A DNA stretch of 64,000 bases from Paraburkholderia ribeironis (GTDB taxonomy: Bacteria > Pseudomonadota > Gammaproteobacteria > Burkholderiales > Burkholderiaceae): the NCBI RefSeq assembly GCF_900019265.1, contig NZ_CYGX02000014.1, forward strand, positions 1-64,000. Direction: 5' to 3'. Position 1 is the first letter of the stretch; the number at the start of each line of letters is the position of its first letter. This document shows, piece by piece, positions 26,297 through 36,294 of this stretch. The translations under genes were made by a program, and so were the position numbers. The notes under the pieces were generated by a model. It searched no databases. It saw only the letters and a list, made by a program, of their open reading frames with translations, and had not been told where the DNA came from.

Positions 26297-26442
26297 GCGT
26301 GAATCGCGGAAACCCTGCATCTGGCGCTCGCGCCGGCGGGTGGGCAGATGACTGGTTTCAGCGCGGTTGTTCACCTGTGCCGACGCCTTGACGAATACAT
26401 GCTTTACGCCAGCGAGTTCCGGTACTTCCGCTTTCGCTGTCG
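26297..26442 (-). pseudogene. IS6-family transposase fragment, second subgroup
   Basis: The minus strand encodes KAEVPELAGVKHVFVKASAQ, then VNNRAETSHLPTRRRERQMQ, the DDE-distal part of an IS6 transposase different in sequence from the intact copy next to it. Both ends are missing. Confidence 0.75.
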
Positions 26443-26444
26443 AA

Positions 26445-26530
26445 TAACTTCACACCGAATTCCAACGGCGTAGGCACCTTGCCTTTCGCCAGATATTCGA
26501 CCTCCGGTCCGGGCAGCGCTTGGAAGCACA
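26445..26530 (-). pseudogene. IS5-family transposase scrap
   Basis: The minus strand reads PGPEVEYLAKGKVPTPLEFG, then VKL, a segment seen in IS5-type transposases around the second catalytic Asp. It is about 28 residues long and fused in frame to the neighbouring IS6 fragment. Confidence 0.5.
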
Positions 26531-26671
26531 GGTTCCCACCGCGCATCCGCGTACGCAAGAATGCTTTGGTCTTGAACGCTTGCAGAAATATCTCGAGGAG
26601 CATGAAGTTCATATGGGCGTGCACCAAATAAAACGGTTGCGCGCCTTTCTGCTGACCAAACGAATGTCTCG

Positions 26672-26850
26672 ATACATTACAACCTCACGTATCTGTCATG
26701 GTTGAACCATGTCGAGGACTGGTTGCCTGCATCCAGCGCGACTCATCACGCGCGGGGTCTCACCAGCACCCGGGACCTCGATAAAGAACTCATGCGCTAC
26801 ATCCGCCAATGCAACAAGCCGGTTGCCCCGTTGAATTGAATGTATCCCCT
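26672..26850 (+). pseudogene. IS630-family transposase C-terminal fragment
   Basis: The frame reads YNLTYLSWLNHVEDWL, then RGLTSTRDLDKELMRYIRQC, then a stop. It is the C-terminal DDE-Glu region and tail of an IS630-type transposase. It may derive from the same element type as the fragment at 1969-2212. Confidence 0.7.
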
Positions 26851-27599
26851 CGACGAAACGGGCTATACACCCTGCGCGCAACTGCGGCGAAGATCCCAGC
26901 GTGTACTTCGGTACGATTGTTTCGCCTCTCCGCTCTCGAGCAGTCGCGGGGGCTCGGTCCGGGCCATACTGGTAGTCAGCCATGCGTACCTCGCTATGAG
27001 GGGATCGGCATACCCATGCGCAAGCATCAGCAAACCCTGCAATCCCACCATAAACCGCGATATCAGTTTTATTGATTCCAATTTTCTTGCGTCGTGGCAG
27101 AAGCTCCGGAGACAATCTCATGCGCGTCGCGCTTTGAAATGATCCGCCCACATTAGAAGCGTACGGTAGGTATCCGGCTAATTTGCTCGCGACCGGTTGG
27201 ACCAACACCATAGTGACCGACTCTTATACGGAGACATATCGTACCAAGGCTCTGCGATCTATTCCAGGGCCGCGCATATTTTGCGGCAAATTCACTTTGA
27301 GAAATCATGGCAAAGCTCGTAAGCATTAACGCAATATCCCGAATGCCGTCCAAAGTTGGGATTTCATACTCCATGCAACGTGACAGACGTCGCCGCAGCT
27401 CTCGAAGAGATCGCGGTCGAGTTAAGCGTTGACGGCAACATCGTCCCCCGACCGCCTTCTGTCCACGCCGCAGTCAAGCCCTTTGACCTGCTGCAAGGCG
27501 CATTGCCTGACGAGGGGCCACGTGTCCAGGAATAGGTCTCCCTGGCTCGATGCCCAATATCACCATATACACGTGCCGCCAACGCTGGAAGATGAAAGT
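26851..27599. other. Region without a supported gene
   Basis: Open frames on both strands exist (for example about 26700-27211, minus) but carry no recognisable motif and partly mirror the IS630 scrap. The start of the protease gene is ambiguous because its frame is open upstream to 27429. Confidence 0.4.
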
Positions 27600-29648
27600 A
27601 TGGAACCAACACGGATCATGTCGAGGCGGTACAAATTCTTCTCTGGGAGTCTGGCGGGTGTGCCGCTGCATCCCATCTTCGTTGGAATTTCGGAGCTTCT
27701 AGTGCAGACAATTCATTTCGGCAATCGCAAATTCCTAAGAGCCTTTGAACTGGCGGCCCTGTCGCTTGGCGTAGCGGTCACGATGATCCCGCTGCCCGCC
27801 CGAGCGACGACCAATTGGGTCTCGACCCGCACCCAAGCGTTCCTCCTGTCGAATGCGCCGGCATCGGCCGGCCCCGATGCGGCGCGCCGCTACTCGCTGA
27901 ACAGCCTCAGCATTCCGGCGCTGACCGATACGAATGTGACGCCGCTCGAATTGAGTCAGCCGCTGCACATCACCGTGGCACTGAAGCACCGCAACGTGGA
28001 CCAGCTCGACAGGTTCCTTCGCGACCTCAATCAGCCGGGTAGCGCCAGTTACCACAGGTACCTCACGCCGGCCGAGTTCAGGGCGCGCTTCTCGCCGACC
28101 GACGCGCAGGTCGCGGCCGTAGTCGCTCATCTGAAGGCGAACGGCTTCCGCAACGTCTCCGTATCGGAGAACAACATGCTGATCTTCGCCGACGGCAACG
28201 CAAACAACGTGCAAAGCGCCTTCCAGACGAGCATCAAGCGCTTCAACTATAACGGCAAGCCGGTCTACGGGAACGATTTGTCAGCCTTTGTCCCGCCATC
28301 GCTCGGCTCGATCGTTGATTCGGTACTCGGCCTGCAGAATGCGGTCGTGCCGCACAGCATGCTCCAACGCTTCGCGCCGGAAGCGGTCATCGAACCGAAC
28401 TCCATTGAGAAGAACACGACAGACGCGTCGCAGCTGGTCGGCCACCAGCCAACCGATTTCGCGAAGATCTATGACGCGAGCAGTCTGCCCGCCGCGACCA
28501 ACACGACGGTGGGCATCATCACCTGGGGCGACATGACCAAGACCATTGCCGACCTGAACACCTTCACGCAAAACGCACACCTGCCGGAGGTCAACACGGC
28601 CGTCGTCGAGGATGGATCGGGCACCCCGGTCCACGACACCGATCCCACCGACACCGATCCCACCGAGTGGGCTCTCGACAGCCAGGTCATCATCGGCACA
28701 TCCGGCGGCGTCAAGGAGCTGATCTTCTATCCGGCCATGAGCGGTGACAGCTACAACCGTGTCACCGCCGCAACGCTGACCGCCGCTTTCAACAAAGCGG
28801 TGATCGACAACAAGGCGACCATCATCAATGTGTCGCTCGGGACCGACGAAGATGCGACGTATTCGGAGGGCGCGCTCGCCGCCGACGACGCCGTGTTCAA
28901 GCAGGCTGTCGCGCAAGGGCAGATCTTCTCAGTCGCTTCAGGCGATGCGGGCGCCTATGTTGGATCGCATACGCCGCAAGGCGCCCAGGGGTACATCGGC
29001 ACGTCCGACGGCACCTCGGTCACCACGATGATCGATCTGTCCAAATACAGCGTGGCGTATCCCGCGAGCTCGCCGTATGTCGTCGCAGTGGGCGGCACGA
29101 TGCTCTCCACGACCGGCACCATGAGGTGGGCCGGCGAAACCGTATGGAATGACGGCGCCGACTACGCGGACCGCGGCAGAAACGGCGAGCTGGTCGACAA
29201 CGCGGTGCGCATCTGGGCGACGGGAGGGGGCGTGAGCGCGTACGAAGCCGCGCCCAGCTGGCAGACCGCGGCGCTCGGCAGTTCGGTGACGAAGCGTGTC
29301 CTGCCCGACGTGGCGTTCGATGCTGCGCGATCGACAGGCGCCTACATCATCGTCAACGGGCAGAAGACGAAGTCGCCAATCGGCGGCACGAGCCTCGCAT
29401 CACCGATCTTCGTGGGCGGCTGGGCGCGGCTCGAATCGGCCAAGAACAACAGCCTCAGCCTGCCAACGCCGGCGTTCTATGAGAATCTCCCGGGCAATAC
29501 GGCGCTGTACCACGACGTGACATCGGGCAACAACGGCTACGATGGCTACGGCTTCACTGCGAAGCCAGGCTGGGACATGGTTACGGGCTTCGGCAGCTTG
29601 GACTTCGCGAAGATCAGCGCGGCAATACCAAGTTGGCGCGCACAGTAA
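27600..29648 (+). CDS. Sedolisin (S53) serine-carboxyl peptidase, secreted preproenzyme
   Basis: A 682-residue preproprotein if started at 27600 (an ATG at 27618 is also possible). A hydrophobic signal region ends in PLPARA near residue 70. The pro-kumamolisin activation domain follows (PLHITVALKHRNVDQLDRFL, SYHRYLTPAEFRARFSPTDA), then the catalytic domain. The sedolisin residues are visible: Glu and Asp in EWALD (about 355-359), Asp in SGDAG (about 448) and Ser in GGTSLASP (about 597). Such enzymes are acid peptidases. It lies 1.2 kb from the type II secretion genes and could be a substrate (inference). Confidence 0.9.
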   Translation: MEPTRIMSRRYKFFSGSLAGVPLHPIFVGISELLVQTIHFGNRKFLRAFELAALSLGVAVTMIPLPARATTNWVSTRTQAFLLSNAPASAGPDAARRYSLNSLSIPALTDTNVTPLELSQPLHITVALKHRNVDQLDRFLRDLNQPGSASYHRYLTPAEFRARFSPTDAQVAAVVAHLKANGFRNVSVSENNMLIFADGNANNVQSAFQTSIKRFNYNGKPVYGNDLSAFVPPSLGSIVDSVLGLQNAVVPHSMLQRFAPEAVIEPNSIEKNTTDASQLVGHQPTDFAKIYDASSLPAATNTTVGIITWGDMTKTIADLNTFTQNAHLPEVNTAVVEDGSGTPVHDTDPTDTDPTEWALDSQVIIGTSGGVKELIFYPAMSGDSYNRVTAATLTAAFNKAVIDNKATIINVSLGTDEDATYSEGALAADDAVFKQAVAQGQIFSVASGDAGAYVGSHTPQGAQGYIGTSDGTSVTTMIDLSKYSVAYPASSPYVVAVGGTMLSTTGTMRWAGETVWNDGADYADRGRNGELVDNAVRIWATGGGVSAYEAAPSWQTAALGSSVTKRVLPDVAFDAARSTGAYIIVNGQKTKSPIGGTSLASPIFVGGWARLESAKNNSLSLPTPAFYENLPGNTALYHDVTSGNNGYDGYGFTAKPGWDMVTGFGSLDFAKISAAIPSWRAQ

Positions 29649-29709
29649 GGTTCCGTCGCGTTAGCGAGGGCGAGTAGAGTCGTTCGAATCCAAATGTATG
29701 ACACGCATG

Positions 29710-30414
29710 ATGGCAAACACGAAGACACCGCGCACGAGGCAGTCCGCCGGTATTGGCAACGTGATAAAGCGGCTGCATTATGCGTTGGACGTGATTCTGA
29801 TGTGTGTGCGCTGGTGCGCGGCGTACCAGCTGAGTCTGCGTAATCTGGATGAAATGATGGGCGAACGGGGTATCCAGGTCGATCACTCAAGCGTGCACCG
29901 CTGGGTGATCAAGCTCGTACGGTCGTTGCAAAAAAGAATTTCGCGAATGCAAACGGCCCATGGGCGGGAGCTGGCGCATGGACGAAACCTATGTGAAGGT
30001 CAAGGGCACAATGGAAGTGCCTGTTCCGCGCCGTCGGCAAGGCGGCTAACACGGTCGATTTCCTGTTGCATGCCCATCGCGACAAGGTCGCCGCTCGACG
30101 TTACTTCGAGAAGGCGATTGCACGGAACGGTGAGCCCGAAACGGCTGCCGTGGACAGTGCGGCAGCCGATCTGGCTGCGGTCCAGGTGCTCAACGCCGGG
30201 CGGCCCACACCGATCAAGGTCCGACAGAACAGGTAGCTGAACAAAATCATCGAGCAGGACCATCGCGCCATCAGGCGCATCATCACACCGATGATGGGAT
30301 TCGAGGATTTCCGGTGCGCGCGCATCATCCGCTCCGGTATCCAAATCATGCACATGATCCGAAAAGGGCAAATGAAAGACGGCGATACAGATCGAACAGT
30401 TGCCACGCGGTTCT
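29710..30414 (+). pseudogene. IS6-family transposase pseudogene
   Basis: The N-terminus reads IKRLHYALDVILMCVRWCAA and LSLRNLDEMMGERGIQVDHS. A frameshift near 29930 moves the frame; a second frame carries MDETYVKVKG, VDFLLHAHRDKVAARRYFEK and IARNGEPETAAVDSAAADLA. A TAG at 30235 interrupts NR-LNKIIEQDHRAIRRI, and the protein ends with MMGFEDFRCARIIRSGI. All catalytic blocks are recognisable but cannot be translated as one chain. Confidence 0.85.
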
Positions 30415-30876
30415 ATTCACTGGCAATGTCAGTAATCCCTATCGTGACGGTCCTGACTCGCCCTGATTCCACTATCGCGGCACGCCCCTTCCTTTGCGGT
30501 GGGCGTCGTGGCCGGAATTTTCTCTTCTACGAGCACATGGGCTCAACGGACTTCATTTGGGTCGAAGAACAAGGTCGCATCCAAATTCCAACAGGTTTTG
30601 CATTTGCGCATCAGGTATGTCACGCGCCGTGCCACCGCGATAGCAAGACCGGCGCGCGCTCGACCCGGCCGACGGCAGCCAATTGCAGGTTTTGACTCTG
30701 CAGCCGTCATTGGCAAAGACCAATTCTAGCTGACCCGGGAAGGCCCGAAAGGTGGACTGCGCTGTGCTGTTTTCTGGCCGTCCTCCCAGCAAAATCATGT
30801 AAGGGCAAACCTGCCGTTTCGTCGCTCTCACATTGAATTTTCACCAGAATCATAAAAATTTCGGAAAACAAATGGT
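30415..30876. other. Intergenic region upstream of gspD
   Basis: About 460 bases between the IS6 remnant and gspD with no supported gene. The last 50 bases are AT-rich and may hold the gspD promoter. Confidence 0.4.
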
Positions 30877-33249
30877 ATGGCTTTATCTCGCATCGCAACC
30901 GCATTGCTGCTGGCTGGACTGATCACCGCGCAGACCGCACACGCACAGGTGACACTCAACTTCGTGAACGCCGATATCGGCCAGGTCGCGAAGGCGATCG
31001 GCGCGGCGACCGGCAAGACAATCATTGTCGACCCACGGGTCACAGGTCAGTTGAACCTGGTATCGGAAAACCCAGTGCCTGAGGTTCAGGCGCTGAAGAC
31101 GTTGCAATCGGCGCTGCGTATGCAGGGCTTCGCGCTCGTGCAGGATCATGGCGTGCTGAAAGTGGTGCCGGAGGCTGACGCCAAGCTACAAGGCGTACCG
31201 ACCTACGCCGGCAACGTGCCGACCGCGCGCGGCGACCAGGTCGTCACGCAAGTCTTCACGCTCAGGAACGAATCGGCCAATAACCTGCTGCCGGTACTGC
31301 GTCCGCTGATCTCCCCGAACAATACTGTCGCGGCCTACCCTGCCAACAACACGATCGTCGTTACCGATTACGCCGACAACGTGCGGCGCATCGCCCAGAT
31401 CATCGCGGGTGTCGACAACGCGGCGGGCCAGTCGGTGGCGGTCGTGCCGCTGAAGAACGCCAACGCGATCGACATCGCGCAGCAGATGAACAAGATGCTC
31501 GATCCGGGCTCGATCGGCAGCACGGACGCGACACTGAAGGTGTCGATTTCGGCGGATGCGCGAACCAATTCGCTGCTGATGCGCGCGTCGAACGCCGCAC
31601 GCCTCGCGGCGGCCAAGGAGCTCGCGAAGCAACTCGACACTCCGACCACGATGCCGGGCAACATCCACGTCGTGCCGCTGCGCAACGCCGACGCGACGAT
31701 GCTCGCGCGCACGCTGCGCAACATGCTCGGCGAGGGCGGTGGCGAAGGCTCGTCGGGCGGCTCGAACGAGGCGAACTCGTTCAATCAGAACACAAGCGGC
31801 GGCGGTGGCGGCGGTCTGTCGAACAGCAGCAGCTCGACGAGTACGGCGGGCACGCCGCCGTTGCCGTCGGGCGGCCTCGGCAGCGGCTCGATCAACTCGC
31901 CGTTGGGCGGCGGCGCTTCGGGTTCGAACAGTAACACCGGCGGTTTTCTTGGCGGCGACAAGGAGAAGAGCGAGGACCAGGGCGGTGGCATGATCACGGC
32001 CGATCCCGCGACCAACTCGCTGATCATCACCGCGCCCGAAGCGACGTACCGCAACTTGCGTGCGGTGATCGACCAGCTCGATGCGCGTCGCGCGCAGGTC
32101 TATATAGAGGCGCTGATCGTCGAGCTGAACTCGAATACAAGCGGCAACCTCGGAATTCAGTGGCAAGTCGCGAACGGTAACTTGTTTGCCGCTACCAATC
32201 TGGCGACTGGCTCGGGCAACAGCATCGTTAAACTCACGGCTGCAGCCGCGGCCGCTGGCACCACCGGCGGTCTGGCCGCGGCGCTCGGCTCGAGCTCCGC
32301 GCCGCTCCAGCAGGGCCTGAACGTCGGCTGGATCCACAACATTTTGGGCGTGCAGGGTCTCGGCGCGCTGCTGCAGGCGCTGTCACAGACCGAAGACGCC
32401 AACGTGCTATCCACGCCTAACCTGATCACGCTCGACAACGAGGAAGCGAAGATCATCGTCGGTACCAACGTGCCGATCCAGACCGGTTCCTACTCGAACC
32501 TGACGAGCGGCACGACGAGCGCGGCGTTCAACACGTTCGACCGCGCCGACATCGGCCTCATTCTGCACGTCAAACCGCAGATCACCGACGGCGGCATCCT
32601 GAAGCTGCAGCTCTATACGGAAGACTCGGCGATCGTGAACGGCATGAACAACGCGTCGACGAACCCGGCGAGCCCGGAATTCACGAAGCGTTCGATCCAG
32701 TCGACCGTGCTGTGCGATAACGGCGAGATCATCGTGCTCGGCGGCCTGATGCAGGACGACTATCGGGTGAACAACAGCAAGGTGCCGCTGCTCGGCGACA
32801 TTCCGTGGGTGGGCCAGCTGTTCCGCTCCGAGCAGAAGACGCGCGACAAGACCAACCTGATGGTGTTCCTGCGCCCGGTGATCCTGAGCGACCGCGACAC
32901 CACCCAGGCCGTCACGGCGAACCGCTATGACTACATCCAGGGTGTGCAGGGCGCGTACCGTTCGGACAACAACGTTATGCGGGATCACGACGATCCGGTC
33001 GTGCCGCCGATGCCGCTCGGCCCGAGCCAGGGCGGGGTGCCGGCGCTGAACCTGTTCGACCTGAACCAGATGCGCCGCCAGCAGATGATGCCGCAACAGG
33101 TGCCTCAGCAGGTACCGCCGCAGGCCGTGCCGCAAGCTGGCGCCCAGACCACGCCCCAACCCGTGCCGCAAACCATGCCGCAACCGGCCGTCGTCGAGCC
33201 GGCAAGCGGCGCGGTGCCGAGCACGGTGTCGCCGGGAGCGCGTCCGTGA
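30877..33249 (+). CDS. gspD: Type II secretion outer-membrane secretin GspD
   Basis: A 790-residue secretin. A signal peptide ends in AHAQ, then come N0 (VTLNFVNADIGQVAKAIGAA), N1-N3 domains and the C-terminal secretin domain with VPLLGDIPWVGQLFR. A long Gly/Ser/Asn-rich insert (about 285-365) interrupts the N3 region. The tail is Pro/Gln-rich. It would form the outer-membrane gate of the Gsp apparatus. It overlaps gspE by four bases. Confidence 0.95.
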   Translation: MALSRIATALLLAGLITAQTAHAQVTLNFVNADIGQVAKAIGAATGKTIIVDPRVTGQLNLVSENPVPEVQALKTLQSALRMQGFALVQDHGVLKVVPEADAKLQGVPTYAGNVPTARGDQVVTQVFTLRNESANNLLPVLRPLISPNNTVAAYPANNTIVVTDYADNVRRIAQIIAGVDNAAGQSVAVVPLKNANAIDIAQQMNKMLDPGSIGSTDATLKVSISADARTNSLLMRASNAARLAAAKELAKQLDTPTTMPGNIHVVPLRNADATMLARTLRNMLGEGGGEGSSGGSNEANSFNQNTSGGGGGGLSNSSSSTSTAGTPPLPSGGLGSGSINSPLGGGASGSNSNTGGFLGGDKEKSEDQGGGMITADPATNSLIITAPEATYRNLRAVIDQLDARRAQVYIEALIVELNSNTSGNLGIQWQVANGNLFAATNLATGSGNSIVKLTAAAAAAGTTGGLAAALGSSSAPLQQGLNVGWIHNILGVQGLGALLQALSQTEDANVLSTPNLITLDNEEAKIIVGTNVPIQTGSYSNLTSGTTSAAFNTFDRADIGLILHVKPQITDGGILKLQLYTEDSAIVNGMNNASTNPASPEFTKRSIQSTVLCDNGEIIVLGGLMQDDYRVNNSKVPLLGDIPWVGQLFRSEQKTRDKTNLMVFLRPVILSDRDTTQAVTANRYDYIQGVQGAYRSDNNVMRDHDDPVVPPMPLGPSQGGVPALNLFDLNQMRRQQMMPQQVPQQVPPQAVPQAGAQTTPQPVPQTMPQPAVVEPASGAVPSTVSPGARP

Positions 33250-34769
33250 CGCAGATGCCCGCGCAAACCGCGCCCTCGCAACGTCCGCTGAACGGCGATG
33301 CCGCGGCCGGCGAGCGCGCGGCGCCCTCGCCGCTTGCCGCCCGGCTCGTGCCATACGGTTTTGCGCGCGGCGGCCAGATCCTGGTCGCGCATCAGCATGC
33401 CGACAGCCTTGAAGTGTGGATCAGCGAGCGCACCAGCGAAGCCGCGCTTGCCGAAATCGCGCGCAACTACGGCGTGGTGTCGGTCGTGCGCGTGCCCGCC
33501 GACGATCTCGCGCAGGCGATCAACCAGGCCTATGCGCGCCAGGACGGCAGCGCCGCGCAGGTGGTCGGCGAAGTGGAAGGCGAAGTCGATCTGTCGCGGC
33601 TGATGCAGGACATCCCCGAGGTCGAGGATCTGCTCGAATCGGAAGACGACGCGCCGATCATCCGCATGATCAACGCGCTGCTCACGCAAGCGGCGCGCGA
33701 GCAGGCATCGGATATCCACATCGAGCCGTTCGAGAATGCGTCGGTAGTGCGTTTTCGCGTCGACGGCACGCTGCGCGACGTGGTGAGGCCCAAGAAAGCG
33801 CTGCATGGCGCCATGATCTCGCGGATCAAGATCATGGCGCAGATCGACATCGCCGAGAAACGTTTGCCGCAGGACGGCCGCATCACGTTGCGCGTCGGCG
33901 GCCGTCCGGTCGACGTGCGGGTATCGACGCTGCCGACCGGCCATGGCGAGCGCGCGGTGCTGCGTCTGCTCGAAAAAGACGCGGCGCGGCTCAATCTCGA
34001 AGCGCTCGGTATGGCATCCGACACGCTCGGCCAGTTCGACAAGCTGATCGGCAAGCCGCACGGCATCGTGCTCGTGACGGGCCCGACCGGCTCGGGCAAG
34101 ACGACGACGCTGTATGCGTCGATGTCGCGACTGGAGACGGCGACCACCAACATCATGACGGTGGAAGACCCGATTGAATACGACCTGTCCGGCATCGGCC
34201 AGACCCAGGTCAACGAACGGATCGGCATGACCTTCGCACGCGCATTGCGCTCGATTCTGCGGCAGGACCCGGACGTCATCATGATCGGTGAAATCCGCGA
34301 CCTCGAAACCGCGCAGATCGCGGTGCAAGCGTCGCTGACCGGCCACCTGGTGCTCGCCACGCTGCACACGAACGACGCGGCGTCGGCCGTCACACGTCTG
34401 ACCGACATGGGCGTCGAGCCGTATCTGCTCGCCTCGTCGCTGCTCGGCGTGCTCGCGCAGCGGCTGGTGCGGCGCCTGTGCCCGGTGTGCCGCGAAGAGC
34501 GCACCGAGGAAGACGGCAGCAAGCGCTGGCATCCGGTCGGCTGCGACCGTTGTGGCCAGTCGGGTTACGCGGGACGCCGCGGCGTCTACGAGCTGTTGCT
34601 GATCGACGAATCGATCCGCTCGCTGATCCACCGCAACGCGGCCGATGCCGAAATTCTCGAAGCGGGCCGCTCCCAAGGCATGCGCACGCTGCGCGAGGAT
34701 TCGGAGCGCTGGCTCGCGTCGGGACTGACGTCGCGCGAAGAAGTGATTCGCGTGACGGGCGGAGCATAA
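33246..34769 (+). CDS. gspE: Type II secretion ATPase GspE
   Basis: A 507-residue secretion ATPase. The Walker A GPTGSGKTTT is near residue 280, followed by the Asp box (MTVEDPIEYDLSGIGQTQVN), Walker B (DPDVIMIGEIRD) and His box (TGHLVLATLHTNDA). A four-Cys zinc module (CPVC...CDRCG) lies near 415-440. The GTG start overlaps the gspD stop. It should power pseudopilus assembly, but the platform protein GspF is absent from this locus, so function in place is doubtful. Confidence 0.95.
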   Translation: MTQMPAQTAPSQRPLNGDAAAGERAAPSPLAARLVPYGFARGGQILVAHQHADSLEVWISERTSEAALAEIARNYGVVSVVRVPADDLAQAINQAYARQDGSAAQVVGEVEGEVDLSRLMQDIPEVEDLLESEDDAPIIRMINALLTQAAREQASDIHIEPFENASVVRFRVDGTLRDVVRPKKALHGAMISRIKIMAQIDIAEKRLPQDGRITLRVGGRPVDVRVSTLPTGHGERAVLRLLEKDAARLNLEALGMASDTLGQFDKLIGKPHGIVLVTGPTGSGKTTTLYASMSRLETATTNIMTVEDPIEYDLSGIGQTQVNERIGMTFARALRSILRQDPDVIMIGEIRDLETAQIAVQASLTGHLVLATLHTNDAASAVTRLTDMGVEPYLLASSLLGVLAQRLVRRLCPVCREERTEEDGSKRWHPVGCDRCGQSGYAGRRGVYELLLIDESIRSLIHRNAADAEILEAGRSQGMRTLREDSERWLASGLTSREEVIRVTGGA

Positions 34770-34773
34770 GCGC

Positions 34774-34797
34774 ATGCCGGCACTCCGTGAAGAATGA
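34774..34797 (+). other. Seven-codon deletion scar between gspE and gspK
   Basis: The 29 bases between gspE and gspK contain a mini frame reading MPALREE then TGA. Its first codons match how gspF normally begins (MPA), and its position fits the last codons of gspJ. This suggests one deletion joined the start of gspF to the end of gspJ and removed F, C, G, H, I and J. The reading is an inference from the usual Burkholderia gene order. Confidence 0.5.
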
Positions 34798-34798
34798 C

Positions 34799-35932
34799 AT
34801 GAGATTCTCCTTTTCTCATGCGCGCCGTGCGGCTTCTGCGTTGCCTGCGGAACGTGGCTCTCGCCGGAAAGCGCAGCTACGGCAGCGCGGCGCCGCCATC
34901 ATCAGCGCGTTGCTGGTGGTGACGCTGTCGGCAATTCTCGTCTCCTGCATTTTGTGGCGCCAGCAGGTGCAGGTTCGACGGATCGAAAGCCAGCGTCTGC
35001 TCGCGCAGGCGCAATGGGTCGCGCGCGGCGCGCTCGACTGGACCCGGCTGATCCTGCGCTCCGAAGGCGATACGTCGGCGGGCATCACGTATCTGGGCGG
35101 CTTGTGGGGCGAGCCGATCGAGAAAACGCGGCTGTCGGATTTTCTCGGCCAGATCGGCGAGGTGCGCGCTGAGCAAGGCGCGGCCACGTACCTGTCGGGC
35201 TCGATCGAGGACGCCCAGTCCAGATTCAATCTGCGCAATCTGGTCGCGAGTCCGGCGCCCGGCGTGACGCAAATCAGCGCCGAGCAGATGGCCGCGTATC
35301 AGCGCCTGCTGGTGTCGCTCGGCCTGAGCGGGCAGCTCGCCAAAGTGACCGCGCTGCACGTGCGCGCGGGGCTGTCGCAATCGGCGACGCGCTTTCAGAC
35401 CGGCACGTCGATCAGCAGCTCGCCGCAGGTCGGCGGCGGCGGTATGACGGGCGGCAACTTCACGAACCAGCCCGGTATCGAGGACAGCGAGGACAACGTG
35501 GCGGTCGCGCCGCTCTTGATGACGGGCGTCGATTCGCTGCTCGACATTCCGGGCTACACACCGGAGATCGTCGCAAAGCTGCGGCCGTTCGTCACCGTGC
35601 TGCCGACGGTCACCGCGATCAACATGAACACCGCGTCGGCCGAAGTGATCGCGGCGGTGGTGCCGGGCATGACCGTATCGCAGGCGCAGGCGTTGGTCGC
35701 GCGGCGCCAGACCGTGTTTTTCCGCAACTCCGGCGACGTGCAGCTCGCGCTGACCGCCGCCGGCGTGCAATCGGCGTCGATCGATCCGAATCAGTTCGAC
35801 GTCAATTCGAGCTACTTTTTAGTCCACGGCAGTGTGCAGCACGAGCGCGCCGAAGTGGATCGCACGGCGCTCGTCTATCGCGATCCGCTGACTCACACTA
35901 CGCGTATCGTGCGGGTACAAGACCAACTATGA
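34799..35932 (+). CDS. gspK: Type II secretion minor pseudopilin GspK
   Basis: A 377-residue protein. A prepilin-like N-terminus (QRGAAIISALLVVTLSAILV, with Gly just before the hydrophobic stretch) is followed by the GspK helical insert (AQWVARGALDWTRLILRSEG, RFNLRNLV) and the C-terminal helix-hairpin part with INMNTASAEVIAAVVPGM. It would cap the pseudopilus with GspI and GspJ, which are not here. The ATG at 34799 was chosen; the frame is also open upstream inside gspE but that is overlap. Confidence 0.9.
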   Translation: MRFSFSHARRAASALPAERGSRRKAQLRQRGAAIISALLVVTLSAILVSCILWRQQVQVRRIESQRLLAQAQWVARGALDWTRLILRSEGDTSAGITYLGGLWGEPIEKTRLSDFLGQIGEVRAEQGAATYLSGSIEDAQSRFNLRNLVASPAPGVTQISAEQMAAYQRLLVSLGLSGQLAKVTALHVRAGLSQSATRFQTGTSISSSPQVGGGGMTGGNFTNQPGIEDSEDNVAVAPLLMTGVDSLLDIPGYTPEIVAKLRPFVTVLPTVTAINMNTASAEVIAAVVPGMTVSQAQALVARRQTVFFRNSGDVQLALTAAGVQSASIDPNQFDVNSSYFLVHGSVQHERAEVDRTALVYRDPLTHTTRIVRVQDQL

Positions 35933-35960
35933 ATAACGCAATCCACAGAGAGAGTGGCCT

Positions 35961-36125
35961 TTGAGCACGCTGATCGTCCTATTGCCGCCGCGTGATCCGG
36001 CGGTGCCCTCGCAGGAGTGGCAACTGCCCGAGCTGCCGTTCGTGCTGCTCGACAAGGCCGGGCGCACGCAGCGCGCCGGCCGCTCGGCGCTCGCGCTGCT
36101 GGCGCGCGCGGACACGACAGTGCTG
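35961..36125 (+). pseudogene. gspL: gspL, truncated after about 55 codons
   Basis: From a TTG start the frame reads LIVLLPPRDPAVPSQEWQLP, then LPFVLLDKAGRTQRAGRSAL, the N-terminus of the inner-membrane adaptor GspL. Similarity ends at ADTTVL near 36120, about one seventh of the normal length. An unrelated sequence follows. gspM and gspN are not seen. Confidence 0.8.
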
Positions 36126-36283
36126 ACCCGGTGGTCGTCCGCCTCGATCGCCACGATCGATACCCACGCGATGATGAATCGGCCCGCATCGTCGCGACGC
36201 TCTGGCTCTTTCTCGCCGGCAGCGCCCGGACGCGCAAAGAAGGCGCTGTCAACTTACGGGAGTTCGGCGATGACGATGCATAA
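36125..36283 (+). pseudogene. C-terminal fragment of an unrecognised protein
   Basis: Directly at the gspL break, another frame reads PVVVRLDRHDRYPRDDESAR, then IVATLWLFLAGSARTRKEGA and VNLREFGDDDA before a stop. The composition looks like real coding sequence cut at its 5' side, but I do not recognise the family. Confidence 0.35.
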
Positions 36284-36294
36284 GGCCACTGTGA

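Noticed and set aside
26696..27211. 171-codon minus-strand frame
   Set aside because: Its distal part mirrors the IS630 fragment and the rest has no recognisable features.
31186..32337. 383-codon minus-strand frame inside gspD
   Set aside because: Arg-rich antisense reading of gspD with no independent motif.
33105..34775. 556-codon minus-strand frame inside gspE
   Set aside because: Antisense of a gene with perfect Walker motifs; the translated text is low-complexity Arg/His/Asp.
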